Source of the DNA: Verrucomicrobiota bacterium | GTDB lineage: Bacteria; Verrucomicrobiota; Verrucomicrobiia; Limisphaerales; JACRJY01 | Length of the DNA: 46,380 nucleotides | Direction of reading: 5' to 3' | NCBI GenBank assembly: GCA_016235585.1 | Contig: JACRJY010000193.1 | Coordinates: 1 to 46,380, forward strand | In this document: one piece after another, positions 11,601 to 26,600 of the stretch | Position numbering within the stretch: position 1 is the first letter of the stretch | How the letters are laid out: each line of letters begins with the position of its first letter | The notes under the pieces: generated by a model | What the model was told of the DNA's origin: nothing | Database searches by the model: none | Seen by the model: only the letters and a program-made list of their open reading frames with translations | Translations under genes and position numbers: made by a program

Positions 11601-14600
11601 GCATCAAGAACACCACGGGCAGCGCGACGACCTCGACCGTGTTGGTCGGCAACAATGTCCGCATCTTCGTCGGCGACAACACCGGCGGCAACCGCATCGG
11701 ATTGGAACTGACCGACGGCACGGCGGTCTTCATCCGCGAGGGCGCGAACAAGGCCGGCTACGTCACGGGCAACGTCACCCTGCTCGGCGTGGACGGCGTG
11801 ACCTTCACGGCGCGGATAACTTTCCGCTACAACAACACGAACCACGCCATCCACGAGAGCTTCACGCTGGACGGCGAGAGCGTGGCTGTTGACTTCAGCG
11901 CCTCGGAAGTCGCGGGCGCGTCGCCGTTCGTGCAGTTCGCGGGGCAGGGAGTTTTCCTCTCCATCGCCGATGTCGTCGAGCTGGGCGGCGACTTTTCGTT
12001 CACGCGGACGGACGGCAAATTTTACATTGGCGCGACCAACGGCACGGCTTTCATCGGCAAAGGCCCGCGCCTTCTGTCGGACGGCACGGCGAATCCCGAC
12101 GCGATTGGCCTGTTCGTCAGCAACATCCAGCTCGCGATGGTGGTCTTCACCAACGCCAGCGGCAAATACGCCTTCAGCGGCGAGGGCGACATTTCGCTGG
12201 TCGGGTTGGACGGACTCTCGGTGGCGTTCAACTCGCTCGGCCTGAAGTTCGGCGTGGCGTTGAACCACACCGGCGCGGCGCTGAACGAAACCGTGACCGT
12301 CGGCGGCACGAGCCTCCCGCTGGTGTTCACCGACGGCAGCGATTTGCCGGTGTTCTCCGGCAGCCTCAAGTTTGGTTATCCGGGTGTGTTCGAGTTGTCC
12401 GGCACGGTGGTGGTGCGCCCGTTGTCCGGCGGCGTGACGGCCATCAGCATCCCGACCGCGTCGTTCAAGATTTATTCCGGCACGGATGTCGCGTTCGATC
12501 TGCAAGGCGCGGGCAGCTTCCGCATCAGCGACCTTGACGGCTTCCAGATGGAGGACTTCCGCATCAACGGCGCGAGCGTGTTCGGCGTGTCGCTCAATCT
12601 GCTCGCGCCGCTGGTCAACAACCGCCCGCTGACCGCCGATCTGGCGAATCCGTTCACCAACGGCGCGGTGGACCGCAACGTCCTCAACATCCGCAAATAC
12701 ATTGATGTCACGTTCAACGACGTGAACGGCACCGGTCTGAACAACTCGACCATCAACGGCGACGAGTTCAAGGTGTTCCTCAACGGGCAGGACGTGACCT
12801 CGCAGATTGACTTCACCGCGCCGGTGCGGCTGGCCGGCAACACGTGGCGCTACAATTTCACCGGCAGCTTCGCGCAGGACGGCGAATACTCGGTTGTTTT
12901 CCAGGCCGGCAAGTGGCAGGACAGCGCGCCGTCGCCGAACACGAGCCTTGCGGTGACGCAGCACTTCGTCGCGTTCGTGCCGTCGTCGTCGAGCATCCCC
13001 GGCGCGACGAGCACGGCAACCGGCCAGTTGCTCGCGCCGCCAACCGCGAACCTCACCAGCGCGTTTGTCGGCAAGCCGCTGTCGCCCGACACGCTCAACA
13101 CGCTCCGCTACCTCGACGTGACCTTCTCCAGCCGGAGCAATGCGGAGATTGATTTCGCCACCGTCAACGGTAACGAACTGCAGCTCTCCGGCTCGGCGCT
13201 GCTCGACGCGCAGCTCAAGCCCGGCACGCCGCTGCGGCTTTACGGAAACACCTTCCGCTTCTTCCTGATCGACAAGGACACGACGAATTCCACGGCGCTC
13301 TTCGGCGCGGGCGACCTCGTGGTGACGTTCAAGGCGAGCAGTTTCGCCGCCGGCACCGGCTCGAATGCGGTGCGGAACCTCGCCTCGACTGCGACCGTCA
13401 CCGTGAGCGCGACCGCCGCCGCGACTTCCAAGACCGGCGACACCGTCACGCTTGGGCCGCTCAAGCTGGAGGGGCCGGACATCGGCATCGCCGACTTCGG
13501 CTTCAAGGACGGGAAAATTCTGCTGACCATCAGCGTCTCGGTGAACAGTGCGACGCTGGCGTTCGGCGGCGGGCAGTCGGGCAGCGGCGTCACGGCGACG
13601 CTCGGCGGCATTTACGCGACCTTCGACGTGGCGGTCGGTTTGCCGGGCGACTTCTCGTTCTCGCCGACGGGCAAGTTCAGCGTTTCCGTCGCCTCGCTGC
13701 TGATTGAAGTGCCGGATGTGTTCATCGCCCAGGCCGAGGGCATCCAGGTGACCTACGATCCGAACGGCGCGGCGGATCAGGAACTGGTGCGGATTGACAA
13801 GGCGACTTTGAGCTTCCCGCGCTTCCACATCGCCGGCGAGATTTCGCCGTTCGATCCGGAGCCGAACAATCCCAACAACGCGCTCATCCCCGGCCTCGTC
13901 GTGCGCAACAATGGCTTCACGCTCGGCCAGGCGCAGATCATCTACGGCTCGACGGTCGGCGCGGGCCAGACGCAGGCGCAAAGCACGCAGTCCGGCGGCG
14001 ACGGGAAAATTCGCTTCGGCAGCTTCCTCGAAATGGACGACTTCCGCATCGGCGTCACGAACTTCGACGTGGATTTCTCGACCGGCGTGACGGCGTTCAA
14101 CGGCTCGATCTTCTTCGCCACCGGTGGTGCAAAACTTTTCCCGAACAGCTCCTTCGGGGCGGAGGTTTCAGATCGCAACGATTCGACCGACCGCAACGCG
14201 GACGGCTCGGACAACACCGAGGCGCTGCGCGTGGACCTGCAGTTCGACAACGGCCACGTGAAGGGTCTGGTGTTCAAGGCGGACACGCTCGGCCTGCGGC
14301 TGGGCAGCTTCCTCACGCTGACGGCGAATGATTTCTTCATTGATACGAGCGCCACCGGCAGCGACATCGTGGTGAGCTTCGGCGCGGCGGGCGCGACGGT
14401 GAAGATCGGCTCGATGACCATCGGCGGCGAGGCGCGCAACTTCGGCTTCACGGCGGACGGCGACTTCGTGGCGGGCGTGGGCGGCAATCCGTTCGGCGTC
14501 ACGCTGAACTTCGGCGGCGACGGCTCGGCCTTCAAGTGGCCGGCGTTCCTGCCGATTCGCATCACCAGCATCGGCATTGACTGGGTGGATGTGGTGAATC

Positions 14601-17600
14601 ATCCGGAGGAGTTCACCCTCGTGCTCTCGGCAGTGGTGACGAGCCTGAAGGGTTCGCCGGGGCTTCAGTTCAGCGGCACCATCGAGGGCGTGCGGATTGA
14701 TCCGCAACTGCTGCTGGAGGGCAAGTTCCCGATCACCGACATCGCCGGGATTGGGGTGAGCATATCCGGCAAAATGTTTGGCGGCGACATCAGCGCCGCG
14801 CTCATCGGCGGCATCCTCAAGGTGGACGCCAATGGCAGCATGATTGCGCCTACCGACACGACGACGGCGGTGGCGGATCGGGTGTTTTTCGTTGGCATCG
14901 AGGGCGGCTACTCGATGGCGGGCGTCGGCGGCCTGACCATCCGGCTTGCCGTCAGCGAGCTTGGCCCGCTGGGCGTCTTCATCAACGCCAGCACGCCCAC
15001 TGGGATTTTGCTGGAGCCAACCACCGGCCTTTCGATGAATGACTTCGCCGGCGGCGTGGAGTTTTTCAAGACGCTGCCGTCCATTGAAGACCCGCTCAAG
15101 CTGCGCGATCCCGAGTTCGACGTGACCGCGACCGTCACGGCGGACACGTGGCTGTCGTCGGTGCGGCAGCAGGTCTTGAACCAGTATCAGGCCATCAAGG
15201 CCAATCCGGGCATGTCGGGCTTCGAGGCGGCGTTCACTTCGCCGATGATCATCAAGGGCTCGGCCAAGCTCTTCACCATCTACGCCTCGGAGCAGACTTT
15301 CAACGGCCAGGTCAGCATCATCATCAGCACGGACGGGAAAATTCTCATCAGCGGCAAGCTGAACTTCCTCGCGGACAACATCAGCATCAGCGCCAAGCTC
15401 TATGTTGATCTCTCGAAGAGCGGGCAGGCGGTTGTCCTGTTCCTCGCGGACATTCCGGATCAAATCCGCCTGCTGACGATTGACGGCAAGCTCAAGATGG
15501 GCTTCCGCGATGACACCGGGGCGGAAGTGACCATCCCGGTTGTCACCTCCACCACCAGCACGGCCACGACCTCCACCACGGCGGATGTTTCGCTGCCTGC
15601 CACGAACGCATCCGTGGACGTGACGGTGCTGAACACGAACTCGTCGAACGGCGACTACTACATTGATGTCATCTTCAAGCCCGGCGCGGGCAAGGCGCTG
15701 GATTACGCTTCCATTCTCGACAGTGGCGCGGAGTTCACCGCGACGCTGACCAAGGTGGACGGCACGCAGGTGACGCTCACGCTCAACGGCACGCCGCAGG
15801 CCATTGACACGGCCACCGACCCCACGACCGGCGCGCCGACCCTGACCGTGCTGACGGCGGCGTCGCAGTCTGAACTCATCACGCTGCTCACGAACAAGGG
15901 CGTGCAGCGGTTCCGCTACACGATCACCAACGCAAGTTTCCTCTGGACGCCGGGCACGCTCACGGTGCAGTTCACCGCCGGCGCGTGGGCGCAGTCCGGC
16001 GGCGGCACCAACGCCGCCGAAACCGAGACCGCCACCATCGCCGGCCCGACGGTGACGCTGGTGACGCCCGGCCTGCTCAAGCTGCCGGATCTCAACGGAC
16101 TTGGTTACGTTGACGTGAGCTTCTCACCGACGAAGGCGGGCGGCACGACGATCACGCCGCAATCAAGCTGGGTGCCGGTGCTCGGCGGCGCGGGCAGGGG
16201 CAGCGCGGCGATTGCCGGCGGCCCGGTGCTGGTGGCGGGCACGACGGACACCTACCGCTACGCCGTCAGCGGCGCGTTTGCGCTCGGCGACGTGACGCTC
16301 ACTTTTGCCGCCGGATCGTTCCAGGACAGCGCGGGCTACAAGAACGTCGCGCAGACCCTCACGCTCACGGCCGCCGGCAGCACGGCGCAGATCTCCGGCA
16401 TCTCGGATGGGGCCACCGTCGGGCTGGGCGCGCTGCAAAATCAGGGTTATCTGGACGTGACGTTCTCGCCGGCCAGCGGCAGCGCGATGAAAATCTCGAC
16501 GATCAACGACGGCGCGGCGGAAATTGAAATCACCTTTGCCGACGGCACGACGCTGACGTTGGACGCCGACCCCACACAGCCCGGCGCGCTGGCGGGCACG
16601 AACACGTATCGCTACGGGTTCACCGGCGCGTTGAAGCCGGGCACGGTGAAGCTGACCTTCATCGCCGGCGGCTTCAGCGACAGCGCGGACGTGACGAACC
16701 TGGAGCAGGCCGTGACCTTCACGCTGGCGCAGCCGACGGCTTCGCTGGTCAACTTCGCGGACGGCGGAAACTTTTATTCCACGGCGGTCAATGATCAGAC
16801 CAACGCTCTTTATACTGGCTCCACGGCTGGGCGGTTCTTTGAACTCGAATTGAAGCCGGTGTCCGGCGCGACGGTGGACGAATCTTCCGTGGCGGCATCC
16901 GACCTGACGATTTCCGTGGCGGACAAGGACGGCAACGCGGTCTCCGGCTTCTCAATCACGAGCGTGGAGCGGGTGATGGACGGCGCGAACCCGACGAACA
17001 AATTCCGCTTCTATTTTTCCGGCACGTTCACGCTCGGCAGCCCCGCCGACCGGTTGACGGTGACGCTCACGCTGGGGGAGGGCGCGTGGGCGGACTCCGC
17101 AGGCGGCCAGTCCGCCGAGATGACGGCGAGCTTCACGGTGCGCAAGCCGGCGCAGACGTTCTTCATCGAGTTGTCCGGCGGCGAGACGCTCAACGCGGCG
17201 GGGCTGCTGGACGAGCCGATCCTCGACATTCGCGGCCATGTGCTCTTCGAGGCGAAGGAAGTCACCACCGGCAGCGTGGCCGGATACCGGTTCGAGCTGA
17301 CGTTCGACGGCACGATCAAGGTCATTTACCTCGGCAACCTTGGCTCGGTGGCGGGCAAGTTCGTGCTCGACATGACCAAGCCCGTGTCCGGCCCCGATCC
17401 CGACGCGGCCACCTTGGATGAATTCTTCGCGGGCTTGGGCCTGCCGGCGGTGGGCGGCACCCTCGGCGCGACGGAGATGCCGAAGTTCTGGGGCGTCGTC
17501 AAAATCGAGGCCAATCTGGCGTTCCTGAAGAACATCGGCCTCGACATCAGCCTCGCCGGTGTGCTGCAGGTCAACACCACGAAGACTGACAAGACCGAGA

Positions 17601-20600
17601 CGATCACGCTCGAGGGCATTCCGGGCGACAAGATCGGCAGCGTGAACTCCGCCGATTCGCTCGTCAGCTCGCTCAATGCCGGGACGCTGCCTTCGGATGT
17701 TTCCGCGCTCTTCACCGGCACCTACGCGCTGGGCACCGGCTACAAAGTGCAATCGGTCATTTCCGGTTCGTTGTGGAAGGTCATTGATTCGGCCAACAGC
17801 CGGCAATACTTCGTCCAGCTCGCGAACGAGGGCGACATCGCCAGCGCGGCTTCCTCGACGGACATGGTGTTGAACGTGCGCGCGGAGACGCAGACGTTCA
17901 CGCTGTCCGCTCAAACGCTGGTCATCGCCGGCTACGCGCAGGCCATCTTCCGCGTCCCGCCGTATCTGGACGCGGCGCACACGCAGCCGGGGCCGGAGTG
18001 GTTCCGCATCTATGGCGCGTTCTCGATCAAGATTTCACAGGAGCGCGAGACGTTCATGGACGGCCAGATCATCGTGTCGCCGCTCGGCCACGAGGTCTTT
18101 GAGGCGCGCGTGCAGGCGCTGCTCATCTCCGACACGAGCACGCTGCTGCCGGGTTACGCGGGCAAGTTCAAGCTGGGCGCGAGCCTGGAACTGCCGGGCC
18201 TGTTCTTCAGCGGCTCGATTGAGGCCTACATCAACACGTTCGGCGTGGACAAGACTTTCGATGTCAGCCCGTTCCTCCAGCCGATTGTCGGCTACAGCTC
18301 GGTGACGATTTCGGGGACGCAGATGAAGCTGAACCCGGCGTTCGATCCAACGAACGTGAACTCCGCGGTGCTCGTGCCCGACACCGCCGCCTCGCCGGGG
18401 GCGTATTTCGCGCTCGGCATCCGCGCGGACGCGAACATCCTGGACATCCTCACGTTCAGCGGCGCGTTCTTCGTCGGCGTCAGCACGGAGAAGGTCGAGG
18501 TGCAGGCGGCGATCACGACGCAGATCGTGATTCCCGGCACGAGCACGGTCGTCTTCGACCTTGCAGGCACGGCGAGCTTCGTGCTGGACGGCGACGGCGC
18601 CTATGGCCGGGCGGAACTGACGCGGAACCTTTCCGTGCCGGACAATTTCGCCGCCGGCTTCACGGTGAACTTCAACTTCCTGATCGAGTTCAACACCGCC
18701 ACGACGCAGAAGACGATCCGCAGCTACTCGTTCGACACCACGACGGGCAACGCGCTGACGGAAACCGATGTGCAGTTGGACGCGTTGTTCCTGCATGTTG
18801 CCGCCGGCGGCGAGCTGGCCTTCACGGTGAACGGCACCGACGCGGCCACGCTGACGGGCCGGTTTGACATGTCGCTGTCCGCGACGGCGATTGAGATCAC
18901 CGCCGATGTTCACGCGAAGGTCGTGGGCATTCTCGACGCCGACGCCTCGGGCGGGATGCGGCTCTCGACTTCCGGGCTGGCGGCGTTCATCAGTGTCAGC
19001 GTCGGTGCGTCCACGCCGGGCGGCAACAACTCCATCGTCGGCTCGCTGTTCGAGATTCAGTTCCAGATGGCGTTCTTCATCAACACCGGCTCCGCCGATG
19101 TCACGCTCAACGGCGTCACCATCACGCCGGGCGTCAAGCTCGACGTGTCCGGCTACATCCAGATGAACCTCGGCGGCATCGCTGGCTTCCGCATCGAGGG
19201 CCGGGTGACGGTGGCCGCGAATGGCAGCGACTTCGACGTTTCCGTGGACGGCGCGCTCTCGGCGAAAATTTTGGGAACGACCGTCTTCCGCGCGGGCGCG
19301 TCCGGCGCGTTGAAGGTGCTGACTTCGGGCGGCAACCAGCTCGCCGGACGACTGACCGTGACGCTGGACAGCAGTTCCGTCCTCAACGGCTCCGGCTTCG
19401 AGTTCGACGCCACGCTCACCTTCGAGGTCAACACGACCGGCGCGGCGCAGACCGTCGGGACGCAGTCAATCGCGGCGGGCACTTATGCCCGCGTCCACGC
19501 CGACGGCACGCTGGCGCTGGGCGCGACGAACGGCACGGGCTTCTACCTCACCGGCACGTTTGATCTGGAAGTCGGTGCCAGCGGCTTGAGCGTGGCGGCG
19601 GATGCGGACGTGAAAATCCAACTGGCCGGCACGGCCATCTTCACGCTGCACGGCACGGGCGCGATGCTCATCGGCGTGAAGGGCATCGCGGCGAAAATTT
19701 CGCTGACTGGCTCTCTGGACGGGCCGGGCTTCAGCTTCAGCGGCGGGTTCGCGCTCGAAGTCAACACGACCGACGCGGCCATCTCGCAGATTGGCAGCGT
19801 GAGCGTCAACCTGCCCGCCGGCCCGTATCTGGCCGTGACGGTGAACAGCCACCTGACGCTCTTGAGCGCGGTCACGCTCGAAGGCAGCTTCAAGCTGACC
19901 ATCAGCGACGAGAAGATCGAGGTGGACATCGTGGCGTCGCTCACGGTGGATTTGCTGGGCAGCCTGACGGCGGGCGGCAGCGTGTTCATCACCACGGACG
20001 GCATCGCGGGCAGCATCACGCTGACCGGCGGCAGCCTCGGCTTCCCCAGCATCAGCTTCAACGGCACGTTCTCGCTCGCCGTCAACACCACCGCTTCCGA
20101 GCAGACCATCCAGGTCTTGAGCGTGAACAACCGGACAGGCGAAGTGGAAGGCCTCAAGCCCGCGCAGATCGCCGCGCAGACGCTGATCCTCTCCTTCGGC
20201 GGCTCCATTGAGGTCGGGCCGTTCAGCATCCGCGGCTCGGCCTTGCTGAAAATCTCCCCGACGGGCATCGAGGTTACGTTTGACGCGGCGCTCGGACTGG
20301 GCGCGTTTGGCGGGCTGGACATCAGCGGCGGCGCGACGATCGCCAAGGATCCAGGCACCGGCGAAACCTACTTCGCGATGTATCTCAACCTCGGCACGCG
20401 CAGCCTGGGCATTGACATCATTGACATCACCGGCGAATTCGTCGTCCAGATCAACACCAGTTCGCAGCAGCGGACCGTGGGCACGCAGACGCTGGCGGCC
20501 GAGACATATCTCATTTCCGTCTCCGCCCAGATTCACATCTGGGTGCTGACCATCAACGGCCAGGTCACGCTGGCCAAGAAGCCCTCCTACTGGGAGTTTG

Positions 20601-23600
20601 CGATCAACGACCTGACGCTGAATTTCTTCAACGTCGCCACGCTCCACGTGGACGGCTACATCCGCTCCAACGGCGAATACCGCATCTCCGGCAAGGTCGG
20701 CTTTGGCTTCTCCTTCGGCCCGATCAGTTTCAGCGCCGAGGTTGGCCTCACCATGAGCAACACCGGCTTCTCCGGCTACGCCAAGGGCAGCCTGTCCTTC
20801 AGCTTCAGCATTGATTTCGGCCTCTTCTCGATTGACATAGACTTCGAGCTCGCGAGTTTCTACGTCGGCTTCTCGTTCGACTTCGATGCCGGGGAAATCA
20901 ACATCAGCGCCTCGATCAACGTCGGGCCGTTCAGCGTCAGTTGCTCGACGACGTGGTCCTTCGGGCATCCGCCCATCCTCGCCCGGAAGGTCGGGTCGGT
21001 GCTTTACATCAACGTCGGCGTGGACGCCAAGGAGCGCGGCTACGTCAACACCACGGACGGCGCGGAGAGCCTCGTCATCACCGGCGGTTCGGGTGCCGCG
21101 GGCAACGAGTCCATCACCGTCAGCGGCTTTGGCGTGAAGCAGACCTACAACGGCATCAGCAAGGTCGTCGTCACCGATGCCGGCAATGCCAACGACACGC
21201 TGAAATTCTACGGAGTGCGGTCGCCGCTGGAGGTCAACGGCGGCGTGGGTGATGACACCATCATCATCGTCGGCTCCGGGGCCGCCGTCCTTCACGGCGG
21301 TTCCGGCAACGACACGCTCTCCTTCCGCGCCGACAACGGGCAGGCCGGTGCGGCGAACAACATCGTTTATGGCGACGACGGCAACGACCAGATCACCGGC
21401 GGCGACGGCAACGACACGATTTACGGCGGCAATGGCAGCGACACGATCTCCGGTGCCGGCGGCAACGACATCATCGAGGGTGGCGCGGGCAACGACACGA
21501 TGCGGGGCGGCTTGGGCAGCGACACCTACGTTTTCAAGTCCGGCTGGGGCACGGACATTGTTGTGGAGTCGGGGACGGACAACGACGACAACTGGGATTT
21601 CTCCGCCGTCAGCTCGGCGATTACGTTCAACCTCGGGGCCAGCGGCGTGAACAAGGCGGTTTCCGGCTCGAACACCGTCACGGAATCCAATCTGCAGATG
21701 GAGCGGTTCATCGGCGGTTCGGGCGCGGACACCTACAATGTCACGCGGACCGGAGCCAACGAAGAAACCCTTCAGGGCAAGGCCGGCAACGACATCTACA
21801 ATGTCACCTTCGGCTATCTCGCCGGAGCCGTCACGATTGACGATGCCGTGAATTCGACCGACGCGGATTATTTGAACCTCGTCACGACGGCCTCCACGCA
21901 GTTGCGCGTTTCCGACAGCACGGGCGACAGCAAGATCACGCAGGGCACGCAGCGCATCAACCACAGCCCGAACATTGACAACATCGAGCGGATGCTGATC
22001 ACGGCGGCGAACGCGCAAGTGCTGTTCGATGGCCCGAATGCCGAGGTGCTGCTCCCGACGCAGGCCGACAACGAGGTGCTCGACCTCAAACTGGATTTGA
22101 CCGTGACGGCCAGCAGCTTTGACTGGAAGGGCCGCCTCCACGCCGGGAACATTGATTTCCACAGCCCGGCGGGCTTCAACATCCACCACAGCCTGCTGAC
22201 CCGCAACAACGGCAACATCACGCTGCTCACCGACACCGGTGACATCAGCCTGTTGAGCCCGCACCCGGGCATCTACAGCGCGTCCGGCGAGGGCGTGATC
22301 GGCGACGGGAACGGGACGATTACTTTGAATGCGCCGCAGGGCTACATCCTGACGGACGGCACCGGCTGGCTGCGGGCCGGCAGCAGTTTCAGCGTGGATG
22401 TCCAGCGCGCGCTGACGTTGAGCGCCTACACGGTGGATCTCAACACCGGCAAGGTCACGGTCGCGGACTCGCCGCTGGTCGGGTTGAACAACGGAACGGT
22501 CGTCCGCGCGGCGGGCGGCGCATTCATCCAGACGCAGAACGGCGCGCTGGTGATGACGGCCAAGTATCAGATCGGCCAGCCGTTGAACGGCTTCGAAGTC
22601 AGCCCGCTGGCCATCGTGGTCCAGGTGGCCACGCTCACCAACGACGTGACCACCGCCGGCAATTCGTATGTGACCGAGCTGGACGGCATCCAGGTGATTC
22701 CGCCTCCCAGCCAGGAGGCTTCGTATTCCGGGCTGCTCATCCTGACCAGTCTGACCGGCACGACGAAGAACACCGGCATGATTCAGGGCAACGGCAAGGA
22801 TGTCACGATTTCCACCGACACGATCAATCTGACCTCGCAGGTGGTCAGCACCGGGGCTGACGTGTTCCTGCAACCGCAGGATCCGTTCCGCACGATTGGC
22901 TTCGGCAACGGCGCGCCGGGCGACTTCCAGCTTGATCAAGTTGAAATCAACCTGCTCACCAACGGTTTCTCCGCCATCTTTGTCGGCCGGCCCAACGGCT
23001 CGCACGTGGTCAACATCGGCAATCCCGCGAACATTAGCGGCAGCACGGTGACGGTGCGCGACCCGCTGGTCATCATGACCCCGAACAACGGCGGAAAGAT
23101 TTACCAATGGGGATCGCTGGTGGGCATCGACAACTCCTCTCTCACTGTGCTTGGTTCCGGCCACACCTATGTGCTCAACGGCGACATCACCATGGCCGGC
23201 AACGTGGACATCAACGACGCCGTGATCGTGGATGGCAGCCGCACCATCACCTCCCAGACGGGCAACGTCACCATCGGTCTGCCGTCCGGAACCGTGGATG
23301 GCAGCAGTGATGCCACGCCGGATGACCTCGTCATCAATGCCGCCGGCAGCGTGAGCATCAAGGGCGCGGTGGGCGGAGTCGCCGGCAACGGCCTGCGCAA
23401 CCTCACCATCAACGCCCAGGCCGTCACCTTCGAGGGAGCCGTGACGCTCACCGGCACGCTGACGATCAACGGCACCACCATCAACATTCAGGGCGCGGTG
23501 ACGGTCGGCGGCAACGTGGTGATCAATCCCGCCACGGCGCTGACCTTCTACAACACCATCACCGCCACCGGCAGCCTGACCGTCAGCAACACCACGAGCG

Positions 23601-26600
23601 CCACGTTCTACGGCAATGTTTCCGCCAGTTCCATCAGCGTCACCACGACGAACCTCATTGACTTCATCGGCACGCTGGCCTCGCCGGGCAATGTCTCCTT
23701 GAGTTCCACCTCCGGCATTGCCCAGGTGCGCGCACGCCAGAACGTGACCGTCACCGGCACGCTCACGATCAGCACTGGTGCGAGCATTTTGATGCAGGGG
23801 CAGACCGAGGCCGCCTCCATCTCGCTCACCGCGCCGGCGGCGGGCACCGTCCAGTTCGACGACACCGTGACGACCACCACCGGCGCGCTGACCTTGAGCA
23901 ACGCGAAGAACGTCACCTTCCGCGCGGCGGTCTCGGCGGCCACGTCCATTACGCTCACGGCCAACAACTCCGTCATCTTCCAGTCGTCCATCACGACGAC
24001 TTCGGGCGGCATGACCTTGAACGCGGGTGCGAGCGGCGACGTGACTGTTTCCGGCGTGGTCACGCTGGGCGGGGCGCTGCTCATCTCGAACGCCCGCAAC
24101 GTGAGCTTCATTTCATCCGTGACCGCGACCGGTTCTCCGGACGCCGTCAACATCACGGCGAACACGACCATTGATTTCAGCAACCGCCTCACGGCCACCA
24201 GCGGCAACGTGGTGTTCAATGCCGGAACCACGGGCACCATCGCGGTGGATCGCGACACGCTCATCAGCAGCGGCAACCTCACCGTCACCAGCGCCTTCAA
24301 CGCCACTTTCGACGCGGTGACTGTCACCGCCGGCACCATCACGCAGACGGCGGGCACCGGCACCACGCGGTTCAACGGCGACGTGCTGGCCAAGGACTCC
24401 GTCTCGATCAAGACGAAGACGCTGGCGGACTTCAACGCCAACGTCGCCGTTTCCGGCACCGGCAACCTCACCGTCATCGCCGACGAGATTGACTTCGACG
24501 GCGGCAGCGGCTCGGTGAGCGGCGCGGGCACGGTCACGCTCCAGCCGACCGCCAACGGAGTTTCCATTGACATCGGCTCGCCGCTCCTCGGCACCGGCAC
24601 GCTCGACCTGCGCGACTCGGACATCAACGCGCTGCTCGACGGCTTCGCCAAGATCATCATCGGCATCCCCGTCACGGGCAACGGCGTCGTCACCATCGGC
24701 TCGACGCTGATCCGCGACCCCGTGGAGATTTACGGCGGCAACATCAACGTCATCGAGAGCACGCTCGCCACGCTGGAGACGCTCAAGCTCGTCGCGCTGC
24801 AAAACATCACGATTTCGGCGGACATCACCTCCGCCGGGGCCGTGACCCTGCAGGCCGGCGCGGGCGGCGGCAGCGGCGCGATCACCCAGACTTCAGGCCT
24901 GCTCACCGCGCCGTCCCTCGATGTCAGCGCGCTCACGGGCGTTACGCTGTCCACAAACCTCTCCGACTTGACCGTGCACAACACCGGCACGGGCGACATC
25001 AACATCACCGAAACTGACGCCATCAACCTCGCCGACGTGGACACCGCCAACGGCTCCATCACCGTCACCGCCGGCGGCACTATCACCGCGACTGCCGTGG
25101 ATGCCGGCGGCGCGGGCAGCGATGTCTCGCTGACCGCCACCGGCGCGAACTCCGACATCAACGTCGTCCACATCACCGCGCCCGACGTCGTCACCTTGAA
25201 CGCCGGCGGGGCCATCATTGATTCCAACGCCACCGGCGCGGACATCACCTCCAACTCGCTCGCCCTCGTTGCCACCAAGGGCATCGGCAGCGCCAACCCG
25301 CTCGACACCGCTGTCAGCATCATCGCCGCCAGCAACACGGCTTCTGGAAACATCCAGGTGCTCAACAACGTCGGCGGCCTGCTGACGGTCGGCACGGTGA
25401 GCGGCGTGGTCGGCGTGACCAACGCCGGCACCGGCGGCGGCAACGTCGTCATCACCAATGCCAGCCCGCTCACCGTGAGCAACGACGTGGTGGATTCCGC
25501 GGGCGGCAGCATCACCCTCACCGCCAGCAACAACGGCGGCAATGACGATCACCTCGTCATCAACGCCCGCGTCGTCGCCTCCGGCGGCAACGGGAACATC
25601 AACCTGATCGCCGGCACCGACCTGACCATCAACGACAGCGGCTCGGCCATTGACATCTCCGCCGCCGGCAGCGGGGCCATCACCGCCACGGCGGAGCGCG
25701 ACGTCTCGCTGACCGCGAACGTCACCGTGCAGGCGGCGACGGGCAATGTTTCCTTCACCGCCGACAACGCCGCCGGGAACAACGGCGCGACGCTCGCGCT
25801 GAATGACACGGCGTTGATTGACGCCGGCTCCGGCACGGTCACGCTGCTCGCCGATGGCGACATTACCTTGGGCGGCGTCAAGACCACGAACACAACGGCC
25901 ACCGCCGTGACGGTCACGACCACCTCCGGCGCAGTTGTGGACGCCGGCGACTCGTATCTCGAAATCGAGGCCGCCAGCGGCACCACGACGATCACCGCCA
26001 GGACGGGCATCGGCACCTCCACCAACCCGCTGGAGACAAACCTCGGCACGCTCACCGCGACCAACAGCACCAGCGGTGGCATCTTCCTGCTGGAATCGGA
26101 TGCGGTGACGATTGGCGGCGCGGGCCTTGCGACCACCGGCGGCAACGGCGCGATTGTTCTCCGCACGACTGCCGGCACCATCACCGCCGATTCCACCGTG
26201 GACGCGAACGGTTCCGGCAACATTCTCCTCTCTGCCGGTGGCGCGGGCAGCGACATTGTCACCAACGCCAAGGTTGCCAGCGGCACCGGCCACATCACGC
26301 TGCTCGCAACGAACACCGTTGATCAAAACGCCGACATTGAGACGGCGGGCGGCGGCACGATTGACCTCGAAGCCACCGGCGGGACAGTGGACATGGCCGA
26401 TGGCACGCACGTCCAGACCAGCGGCACCAACATCCGCGTGCGCGGCGGCACGGGCGTGATTCTCGGCCTGGTGGACGCGCGCACGGCGGCGGATCGCACG
26501 GGCGGCGTGTTGACGGATCAGTCGGTTGCCTGGGGCGATGTCAGCGTCATTGCCGGCACGGGTTCCATCACGGACGCCGCTGCGGCGGGCGACATCGTGG

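Noticed and set aside
10190..13981. 1263-codon open frame on the minus strand, and similar long ones at 19466-23164, 5225-7591 and 24893-27778
   Set aside because: All are antisense to the giant gene. Their translations are Arg/Ala/Asp/His-rich with no domain pattern, as expected from the reverse of a GC-rich repetitive gene.
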